DNA of 64,000 bases, taken from positions 141,321,001 through 141,385,000 of the forward strand of contig CM075354.1 of the NCBI GenBank assembly GCA_037693485.1. The letters run 5' to 3'. Below the pieces are notes generated by a model. That model saw nothing but the letters and a program-made list of their open reading frames with translations. It made no database searches and was not told where the DNA came from. Both the position numbers and the translations under genes were made by a program. This stretch comes from Kitagawia praeruptora. Its lineage: Eukaryota; Streptophyta; Magnoliopsida; Apiales; Apiaceae. Below, piece by piece: positions 30,944-39,746 of this stretch. Each line of letters begins with the position of its first letter. Position 1 is the first letter of the stretch.

Positions 30944-31016
30944 TCTACTTAGTAAAAACTAAGTATACCAATAAAACTAGTTAAGTTGTCTATTCCATCA
31001 CCCATAAATCCCAACA

Positions 31017-32342
31017 TCCAATAAAAGTAACGATGGAGTTTAGCATTTGAAAAAATAATTGCATATCAGGAACATCTCTAGCACATGCATTTAAAGCTAA
31101 TTGTAACCGATGGGCAAAGCAGTGAACATAATATGCAAAAGGATTGTCTTGAAGGAATAATGTCTTTAGTCCATGAAACTGACCATGCATATTGCTAGCT
31201 CCGTCATATCCTTGACCACGAATATTTTGCACTTGGAGTTTGTTTGTAGAAAGCACAAGACATATATGTTCCTTGAGAGTAATAGAAGTAGTGTCTTTAA
31301 CACTAACAATTTCAAAGTACCTTTCTCGAACATATCCTTCTTCATCAACAAATCTGAGAACAATTGCCATTTGCTCCTTATGAAATGCATCAAGTGATTC
31401 ATCAACTAGGATACAAAACTTGGCATCTCCAATTTCTCGCCGAATTTTACTTCGAATTTTAGTTGCAATGATATCTAAAATTTCCTTCTGAATTGATGGT
31501 GCTATGTACATGGCATGTTTGGGAGCATTTTCAAGAACAACTTTTGCAATCTCATCATCCAGACTTGCATAACTCTTTATCATCTCAATGAAATGCCCTC
31601 TGCTACTAGAATTGGAAGATTCATCGTGACCTCTAAAAGGCAATCCTTCTTTACCGAGATAATTAACGGCTGCTATCGTTGTCTTTAAACGCAACCTATT
31701 CTGCCTCATAATTTCTGGTGGAAGTTTCTCAATCACTCGATCAATGTGTTGAGAAGTTTTTAGTAAATCAGCCCAACTATGAACATTCCTTTTATGTACA
31801 GAATTTTTCTGTCCAACATGCTGTTCACAAATTCCTTTTTTTCCATTCAACATTCTAGTCCAATTGCAACACCCTGTAGTTGTGAACAAAGGAAACTTCG
31901 GTGGATTTTTTTCAAAAAGGAAACAAGGGAAGCAGAACACTCTATCTTTAGCCACTGAATATTCCAACCAAGGAAATAACGAAAACCATCTATATTGAAA
32001 ACGACGATTATCATGCCCATCAGAAGTTGGAGGATAATCTTGCAATTTCGGTTGACAAGGTCCCAATTGTAGGTACTCCTTTCTTATACGATCTTGCTGG
32101 TTTACCGGAAATGTACAGATTATATCACGCAATCCAGGATCAGTTTTAACAGATGGGTTTTTTGGAGCCTCAACAATGATTTCCATTTCATCTCTAGGCA
32201 AACAATTTGGAGGATCAGGAGTCACTGGCGTAGGATTATTTGATGTTGGTGCTTCAGTATTATCGCCCTCTTTCTTGTAAAAGGAAAATAGCGATTTCAT
32301 TCTTTTTTTCGGGTGTTGATCAGAAATCCTACAACCATTCAA
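31017..32342 (-). pseudogene. hAT transposase, N-terminal half (442 codons)
   Basis: The product is of the TTF-zinc-finger/DUF4371 type of hAT transposase. After a low-complexity N-terminus comes the TTF-type finger region (about 112-170) with WFSLFPWLEYS and FCFPCFLF. The catalytic core follows: CILVDES (about 343) holds the first Asp and GQGYDGASNM (about 395) the second. The stretch ends at about residue 442, where Copia inserted and produced the 5-bp duplication TCCAA; the reading frame runs on into LTR sequence and soon stops. The natural continuation is 15831-16965. The two parts meet in the same frame once the insertion and one duplication copy are set aside. Confidence 0.85.
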
Positions 32343-32721
32343 AATTTTCTTTGATGCATTCTACCAAACACTTAGACTACAATATATATACTCAATATGA
32401 AACAAGTGAGAATAAGTAAAAAAGCTACTTGATATGGAATGCTGAAATCTGAATGCCTGATTGACTGATTCAATTAATCAATTTGATTATTTGCAAAAAA
32501 GGCAAAGACCCAGTTGAATGAGCTCTAGTCTCCAGTTGAATAGTAATGAACTCTCGCCTGTTTGTTCTAAATAAATTGCAACTGCCAAGTCAATTAGGTA
32601 AATATAAGTAGAGCACTTATATTTCATAAATTTTCACCCAGCGATAAAAATATATATCAGTAAAAATTATATAAATCCACCCAGCGGAAGCTGGGCCCGA
32701 CCACATGTTGGTCCGCCTCTG

Positions 32722-32925
32722 GTTCCATGCTATTGTTGTATATTATGCTTGCTAGAAGAACTGATGTTGTTGATAGATATGTACTGTCGTGGAGTACTAA
32801 ATTTTATATTTCATTTCAACATACATAGTTCTCTTTAATAAATGTGTGAAGTAAATGTTGATTCAATCTCCATGTTGTAATTTTACTGCAAGTGTCTATT
32901 CCCCTAGCACTAGGGGGAGTTAAAC
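32722..32925. repeat. Duplicated segment B, copy 2, second piece
   Basis: This continues the match to 3912-4131 (including CTATTCCCCTAGCACTAGGG) after the hAT element and stops where the TRIM begins. Confidence 0.8.
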
Positions 32926-33609
32926 TGTGACAACCCGGGTCAAATACCGAGCCTTTTTCGAGAATCGGGTCGAGTCCCGACTCTGAATCCGAAATAAGCC
33001 AAAGCAAACTGGCCCAAATGCAGCCAACTTGGGTAGTCCACAAGCCCACCACAGGCCCCTAAAAGATCATGATTTGTTGGTGCAACTAGTAGTAGTACTT
33101 TGCCTTATAAACTGAACAGAAGTCCCAAATTTTCTCGATGTGGGACTGGGGTGTTACAAACTCCCCCACTTAAACTCCTGACGTCCTCGTCAGGCCTGAA
33201 CGGATATCCCATAGGTCCAAGATCGTTCCTCCCTAGCCTTTGTGGGATAATACCGGCTGGCTTCGTGTCCCCACCTTCGGACCTCTATCCATTGTGGGAT
33301 AATACCACCAGCCTTCGTGTCCCCACCTCCGGTAACTTGACGAATCAAGCTTTCGAGAGTCGGCTCTGATACCATATGTGACAACCCGGGTCAAATACCG
33401 AGCCTTTTTCGAGAATCGGGTCGAGTCCCGACTCTGAATCCGAAATAAGCCAAAGCAAACTGGCCCAAATGCAGCCAACTTGGGTAGTCCACAAGCCCAC
33501 CACAGGCCCCCAAAAGATCATGATTTGTTGGTGCAACTAGTAGTAGTACTTTGCCTTATAAACTGAACAGAAGTCCCAAATTTTCTCGATGTGGGACTGG
33601 GGTGTTACA
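32926..33609 (-). mobile_element. Complete TRIM retrotransposon
   Basis: Two 233-bp direct terminal repeats (32926-33158 and 33377-33609) bracket a 218-bp core and are flanked by the 5-bp duplication TAAAC (32921-32925, 33610-33614). On the minus strand the element starts TGTAACACCCC and ends GGTTGTCACA. A tRNA-Met-type primer site TGGTATCAGAGCC (33362-33374) and a polypurine tract with GTGGGGGAGTT (33159-33172) show its orientation. The core holds a two-fold repeat around TTGTGGGATAATACC and no coding capacity. I saw one difference between the two LTRs, so insertion is recent. The short open frames over it are chance. Confidence 0.93.
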
Positions 33610-35792
33610 TAAACGCTCTAGCATCCGCACTTTTTCGGAATGTTAGTTCGAGCCAAAAGTAAAATACAAAATTTAATTTCGAAAATTCTAACAGAAAACT
33701 ATTATAATTCTATTACAAGTTAAGTCATTAAAAAAAAAAAAGCGCAGCTACCCAAAATATGTGACACGATCTACATAAAAATCCAACTAACAAGCTCCTT
33801 GTAAATCCAACGAACCGAACAAAAACCTGAAATATTAAAAGAGTGAGCTAACAAGCCCAGCAAGCAAATTAACCAAACAAACAGCATGTCAAATCCAATA
33901 AAATACAACAAAAATACAATAATAATTTTCAGAAATTCATAACTTACAAAACAATAACTTTTTAACCACCAGTCTAACTAAGTCACTACAAACCGGTGAC
34001 ACGATCCAGAAATTCAGAAGTCACTATAAACCGATGACACGGTCCAGATTTTAGTATTGTGTCCCTCACTAAGGTTTCAGAAGTTGCACATCGGTGCGCC
34101 CTAAAGAGGTATCAGAATTTAGTTATACGTAATTATGCGCAGATAATAAGGGTTCAGATCATAGACTAAACTAGGGTCTCAAAGTTCATAATTTCTTACG
34201 AAAAACTAAAATCATACTTTTCAAATAATTGTACTTAATCCAAATTTTCATATCCATAAAATAGGGCAATATATAATTAAAACAAATTTCAAAATTTAAA
34301 ATATAATATAATTAAAAAAATACTAAAATGTTCAGAAAGAAAACTTACTTTCCATTAACCAAATCTATACTATTATATAAAAGCCGAAACATTAAAAGTT
34401 TTGGTACCTATTTTTTGTACCTCTTTTTTTGTACCTGTTTTTTGCTTATTTACCCTTCATTAAAAAAAATATTCTATATCTATACTATTAAAATACCTAA
34501 AATAAATAATAACATAAAATAATTAATGGTAATTAGTCGATTGCCTTTTTCATATTTATTTTTAGTTGAAGATATTACCTTTTATAAACACCTAAAAACA
34601 TCAATCGTATCATATCTTAAAATCATTAATATTTCCTTTCGAATTAAAACATGTTACCTTTTTTATTTATAAGGAAACATTAGTATAACTATTCATTAAA
34701 AAGAAAAAAAATATTCGATATCTATACTATTAAAACTCCTAAAATAAATAATAACATAAAAAAATTAATGGTAATTAGTCGATTGCCTTTTTCACATTTA
34801 CTTTTACTTGAAGATATTATTTTTTATAAACACCTAAAAACATCAATCGTATCATATTTTCCAATCATTAATATTTCCTTTCGTATTAAAACACGCTAGC
34901 TTTTTCATTTAAAACTAATCTTATCACACCATATTTTTTTCTTCATTAAAAAAATAATATAATCGATATCTATACTACTAAAACACCTAAAATAAATAAT
35001 AACATAAAATAATTAATGGTAATTAGTCGATTGCCTTTTTCACATTTACTTTTAGTTGAAGATATTACATTTTATAAATACTTAAAAACATCAATCGTAT
35101 CATATCTTCCAATCATTAATATTTCCTTTCGAATTAAAACACGTTACCTTTTAATTTAAAACTAATCTTATCATTTGACAAAAAAAGTAATCTTATCACA
35201 CCATATTTTTCAATAATTTAATAAAATATATTAAAAGTCCATATACGTTATTTATAATAAGGAAACATTAGTATAATTAGTAAATATGAGTATATTAAAT
35301 TAAAATTAAAAAATTATTATATAAAAACATAATTGTAATATTAAATAAAATTTATAACGTAATAAAAGAAACACCATATCAAAAAATTTTATTTATTACA
35401 TAATAAAATTTTATTATAATTTTATAAATTTATATCTTCCAATCAATAATATTTTTTCCTAATTTAAACACGTTAACTTTTAATTTAAAACATAATCGTG
35501 TAATAATTAATATATACTCAAAAATATCACACCATATCTTCTAAACACTAACAAAATATAATAGAAATCCGTATACTACGAATAATGACCATTAGATTTT
35601 TAGTAAAAAATCTAAACCGTTAGATCTAATGATTAGATATATTATATGATTAAATTAATTTACTAAAATTTAAAGGTTCGAATTCCATCAACGACATATT
35701 TATTTTAAAATTTTAAAATATACTCCTTCTGTCCCATCCAATAGTTAACATTAGGGGACGGGGGTTCGACACGCATTTTAAGGTAGATTTTA

Positions 35793-36157
35793 GGCTCTGT
35801 TTGGGATTGCTGTTAAAAATTGCTATGCTGTTAGAAAAAGTGCTGTAAAAAAAGTGTTGTTGTAAAAAGCTGAAGACTGTTTGGTAATATTTTTGATATG
35901 TGCATGTTTTGATGTAAAAATATATTAAAAATAATGTTTTTGGTGAGGTTTGATGTTGAAATCAGCAACTGCTTTCCGCAAAAGCTGAAAAGCAGCTTTT
36001 TTCAAAAGCATGGGGGACATGCTTTCTCTAAAACCAGCTTTTAAGCCAAAAGCACTTTTAAAAAAAAGCAGCTTTTAAATTTTACCAAACATCTTTTCAC
36101 CTGCTTTTCAGAAATAAGCTACTGTTGCCGTCTGCAACAGCAATCCCAAATACACCC
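35793..36157. mobile_element. Tourist-type (PIF/Harbinger) MITE
   Basis: The TIRs are GGCTCTGTTTGGGATTGC and, inverted, GGGTGTATTTGGGATTGC. TTA flanks both ends (35790-35792, 36158-36160). 365 bp with several internal CTTTTCAGC/GCTGAAAAG inverted words. Noncoding. Confidence 0.85.
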
Positions 36158-36226
36158 TTAATGATAATTTCATAACTTATTTTTGAAATTTTCATTTTTT
36201 GTATAAAAATAGAACAATTCTATTTT

Positions 36227-36834
36227 GAGTTAATTGCAAAAAGGTGGCCAGATTTTACACTCATTTTCAAAAAAGTTGCTAGACTTTCAGTTTTGCAAAA
36301 TGGTGGCCAGACTTGCCTTTTTCCTTTCAAAAAAGTGGCTACAGGCGATTTTCAGCTTTTTGACAGGGGTAAAATGGGAAAAAAATGCTAGAGATCCCAA
36401 AAATTGTCCACAAAAATTCCCAAATTAATATGTATCACCATATGATTGGTTATATTCGTAATAATAATAATGCCCCCCATGTATGCACATCAATTCACCA
36501 AAAAATCCACAAATATGAGTTGTCAAGATTTAATTAGTCAATTTATGTGCATGCATGGGGGACATTATTATTATTATTATTACGAATATAACCAATCATG
36601 TGATGACACATATAAATTTGGGGATTTTTTGGTTAATTTTTGGAGGTTTTAACATTTTTTTTTAGTAAAATAACATATTTTCCCATTTTACCCCTGCCAA
36701 ATAAGCTGAAAATCATCTCCAGCCACTTTTTTGAAAGGAAAAAGGCAAGTCTGGCCACCATTTTGCAAAATTGAAAGTTTGGCCACTTTTTTAAAAATGA
36801 GTGTAAAATCTGGCCACAACTTTGAAGTTTACTC
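36227..36834. mobile_element. Mutator-like foldback MITE
   Basis: An exact 9-bp duplication TTCTATTTT flanks it (36218-36226, 36835-36843), as for Mutator-like elements. Its 608 bases are two long inverted arms: CAAAAAGGTGGCCAGATTTT against its complement near 36800, then AAGGCAAGTCTGGCCACCA near 36745, then GATTGGTTATATTCGTAATA at 36443 against 36580. Transcription would give a long near-complete hairpin. Confidence 0.9.
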
Positions 36835-37117
36835 TTCTATTTTTATACTAAAAAATAAAATTTTAAAAATAAGTTATAGAACTATACTTTATAAGAACCT
36901 TAAAATGCGTGCCACGCAAGTGAAAAATTTATGTTAAGAAATGGATGGGACAGAGGGAGTAAGTTTTAAACCATGCATATCATTAATTAATTTTTTATTA
37001 AATAATTTAATTTAAAATTAAAATAAAATATTGTAAATAATAATTACATAAAAATGTAACTGTAACATATTATTACATATCAAAAGAAATCCGTGCATCA
37101 CACGGGTTATAAACTAG

Positions 37118-39031
37118 TAATCTATACTCTTTATTAAAAGCACAAACCCCCTTTAAATGGTATGTCATGTATACCGTTTTATGCACGGTATGCCAATTAA
37201 TTAATTAATTAATTAATTGATAATAACTTATTTTACTATTTGATCTTACTTTAAAAACCTTTGATTTACTAATGAAGTTATATACTAGGAATCTATTAAC
37301 TAAAAATTGAAATAAAAGTCGAGAATATAGGACTTAGGGCTCCATTAATTAATATTTAAAATATATCTATAATAGATTAATAATAAATACAATTAATAAT
37401 ATAACTATTCTTATATTACCATAGATAAGTTATATAAAATTAATTAATTAAAATAATAAAATTAAATATTAATTTAATTTATTATTGAAGTTATATACTA
37501 TGAGTCTATTAACTAACAATCGAAATAAAAGTCGAGAATATAGTATTATTTACAACTTGGTGGTTCAAGATTTTATTCATTTTAAAAAATTAAAAATTAG
37601 GAATTTAAGATAATTTATCACATTATCGGCTAGTATAAATAAATCGAGAGAAACATGATGCGAGACTTGATGCCATATAATCAGAAATCAGAAAGCACCG
37701 TGCAAACATCACGATTCACGACCCTTAATCTACCCATAATTCTTATAAGAACCCATATAAGGGGTGTTTGGAAAACTTTTTTTCAGAATAAATCAACTTA
37801 TTTTAGGACAAAATTAGAGATTTTAAGCTTTACAACTTATCTTCCAACTTATTTTTGCAACTTATTGAATCTCAAACATACATTAAATAATTGTATAAAA
37901 AATTATCAAAATATAAAATTTTTATCCGAAATAAATCCATATATCATTAAGAAAAATTTTGTCAAACACGCACATAATTATTCATTGATCAGGACCATTC
38001 CCAATGTAAATTTTTGACAACTCACTGGATAGCTTGCAGCAGCCATGCATGCACGAGTACAAGAATATGATTGTTTTGAGATAAAGAGCAAATATAATAA
38101 GTGGTGGAGAGAGTAAAAAGAATAAAACACGTACCTTGTTCTTTTTCTGTTAACAAAACAATCCATGTATATATATTCACCTTTAAATAAATAGTCACCC
38201 AATGAACTACATTCAACCCGTTGAATTTAAGTACCACAAAATGTAACGGTTCAATATTATTATTCATTCATAACAATTACATAGATTACTCAATTATTCT
38301 TTAATTAATAATGCAAATATATACACTACACAATTAATATACATGCAGGTTACAAAACAAAAACCAGAGTGGCTACTCATAATAATTACCCCCCTTATTC
38401 CCGACATGCTATGGTGCCCCGTGGTGGGTAGAAGTGTATCGCCGTGGAGCAACAGTCACGTCCGGATATGATCTATCTATTCGGCAATTCATTCGGTGAC
38501 TTCACGATCGCCAAAGAAGCCCCAAGAAGCATCAAACATTTCCGATGAAATCCATGAAGCAATTCTTAGATAGCAACCACTAGCTAGCTCCCGGCGCGAC
38601 TTCATAAAAAGCAATCAAAGATAAGATCGAAGAGAATGAAAGGCACGTCGTGCTTATTATAGCGGTTCCTTCTGATCCTAGAAAACGTCCGAAAAAACTA
38701 ATGTCAATGGAAATCAAATTAACAGTTACACGTTTTTAAACAGAAATAAACAAATAAAGAGAGTTGCCTTTCTAGTAAAACAAATAGATTGATAAGATAT
38801 ATTTACTAATGACATAGTATAGTTCCAATTTTCTTCAATGTTGTTCGCACAATTTAATTGAAATAAAGGAAATATTATTGCATTCACACGTAATAACAAT
38901 ATTACCATCACATCAATATATAAACAATCTCATGCAGGAGATGTAGAGAGTTTTCATATAAAAACAAAACAAGAGAAGAAAACAACCTTTAATCTAGAAA
39001 AATTAGAGCATAAAAATATAGGGGTGTTACA
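37118..39031. other. Second Helitron-like 5' end, MITE-like sequence and rest of solo LTR
   Basis: TCTATACTCTTTATTAAAAG at 37121, preceded by A, is a second Helitron-type 5' end only three bases after the previous 3' end; no sure 3' end was found. A (TTAA)n run lies at 37197-37220. At about 37758-37975, GGGTGTTTGGAAAA faces a related inverted sequence (GTCAAACACGC), probably a small hAT or PIF MITE. No gene. Confidence 0.45.
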
Positions 39032-39035
39032 AACG

Positions 39036-39435
39036 CCGAACGCGCTCCTTCGTCTAGTTGAGCTTATATTAATACATTTTGTCTAGAAGTTCTGTGCCAC
39101 TAGTGTGAAGCGTCTACTATCTGATTTCAGCTAGCAAATGCTGATTATGATTGTCCTGTGAGATGATTGATCTGTGCTGTCATAAACTACTGTATATATT
39201 TTTTCATCTTGGCTTTACATAGTTCTCTGACAAATATATTTGATGATTTTTACCTTTTAATTTGAACATGTCAATGCAGTTGTCCATTGCTTATAATTTG
39301 TGAGTTTGAGTTGGTGTTTCTTACATAGGGTGCTTAATTATCTGGAGCATTGTTTCCGTGAAATATCTGGTAAAAACCTCCTGTACGGAATGTTCAAAAT
39401 GTCGAAAAATGTTTAAAGTATGAAAATTGAGTTCC
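39036..39435. repeat. Duplicated segment B, copy 2, third piece
   Basis: The match to 4134-4580 resumes here with GTTGAGCTTATATTAATACA and the GAAATATCTGGTAAAAACCT run, and ends near 39435. Together with the two pieces before it, this shows that about 23 kb of insertions separate what was one segment. Confidence 0.8.
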
Positions 39436-39746
39436 CAAATGGGATTATAACCCATATAAATTGCATATATGAGTTCCCAAACATCCCCTAAATCATATGC
39501 CACTTGGCCCACATGAAGATATATAATATGCAGGTTAAAATTATACTTATTACTTTATAATAATGAAGCAAGTTTTTGCATTAATTAATTAATTAATAAT
39601 GTTTAAGAAAGGTAAAAAATTTATTGAAATAAGTAAGTCTTAGATATATTTAAAGACCTATTTGTAAGTCTTAGATATATTTAGCAAGTCTTAGAAATAC
39701 CAATTTGTTCACTAATAAGGAGAATCGAAGAAGAAGATTGTACCAA
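39436..39746. repeat. AT-rich sequence downstream of the HSF gene, related to 56036-57720
   Basis: TGGCCCACATGAA followed by ATATATAATATGCAGGTTAA and, later, GTTTAAGAAAGGT match 56050-56100 and 57660-57720, where a MITE lies between the two parts. A (TTAA)n run is at about 39579-39598. It probably includes the 3' UTR of the HSF gene, but no clear poly(A) signal could be chosen. Confidence 0.55.

Larger units (their letters stand above)
16971..31016 (-). mobile_element. Complete Sirevirus-type Copia retrotransposon (minus, 14 kb)
   Basis: Two 1161-bp LTRs start TGTTGG and end CCAACA, flanked by the 5-bp duplication TCCAA (16966-16970, 31017-31021). On the minus strand the order is 5' LTR, tRNA-Met primer site, gag, pol (protease, integrase, reverse transcriptase, RNase H), a 777-base spacer, a 1631-residue third ORF, polypurine tract, 3' LTR. 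A third ORF behind pol and a long gag with two zinc knuckles point to the Sirevirus group. The LTRs differ at only four positions that I could find (0.34%). The copy carries one nonsense change in pol. It lies inside the hAT transposase gene. Confidence 0.95.
29856..31016 (-). repeat. 5' LTR of the Copia element
   Basis: 1161 bp. U3 lies on the right and U5 on the left because the element is read on the minus strand. It starts TG and ends CA and abuts the target duplication at 31017. Confidence 0.95.
15791..32721 (-). mobile_element. hAT transposon interrupted by a Copia element
   Basis: The termini CAGTGGCGGATC and, inverted, CAGAGGCGGACC match at 10 of 12 positions. An exact 8-bp duplication GTTCCATG flanks the element (15783-15790, 32722-32729), and the homologous host sequence at 3910-3920 has a single copy of the site. 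Without the Copia insertion and its duplication the element is about 2880 bp, enough for one transposase gene on the minus strand. Subterminal AT-rich DNA with CACCCAGCG words lies near 32640-32690. The split transposase makes this copy inactive. Confidence 0.9.
35723..36959. mobile_element. Stowaway-type foldback MITE with two nested elements
   Basis: The left end CTCCTTCTGTCCCATCC and the right end GGATGGGACAGAGGGAG are complementary TIRs flanked by TA (35721-35722, 36960-36961). The arms remain complementary further in, with CGCATTTTAAGGT against CCTTAAAATGCG. It is split by a Tourist and by a Mutator-like foldback. Confidence 0.85.
34364..37117 (+). mobile_element. Helitron, plus orientation, with nested MITEs
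   Basis: The 5' end TCTATACTATTATATAAAAG follows A (34363). The 3' end is the hairpin CCGTGCATCACACGG followed 8 bases later by CTAG, then T (37118), as in Helitrons. The 5' third consists of about 250-base tandem units related, in opposite orientation, to those of the Helitron at 5160-12686. There is no Rep/helicase gene. Without nested elements it is about 1.5 kb. Confidence 0.85.
33617..39031 (-). mobile_element. Probable Gypsy solo LTR, opened by nested Helitrons
   Basis: The right end read on the minus strand starts TGTAACACCCC. The flanks carry the direct repeat AACGC (33612-33616, 39032-39036), and the homologous host site is at about 4133. The left part has repeated ACCGGTGACACGATCCAG-like stretches and a GTGAGCTAACAAGCCCAGCAAG stretch, in the style of chromovirus (Tekay/Del) LTRs. 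The right part (38380-38720) is a GC-richer continuation. The left terminus is TC instead of TG, so it is decayed or my boundary is slightly off. No internal retrotransposon genes are present. Confidence 0.5.

Noticed and set aside
32816..33536. Several 60-90 codon frames on both strands
   Set aside because: They fall on the TRIM LTRs and core, which are noncoding; similar frames repeat with the LTRs.
35675..35695. GGTTCGAATTCC as a tRNA or SINE B box (also ATTCGAATCCC near 61254)
   Set aside because: No A box, acceptor stem or cloverleaf could be found around either.
37630..37633. CTAG here as the 3' end of the Helitron starting at 37121
   Set aside because: No GC-rich hairpin precedes it and the flanks could not be compared with an empty site.
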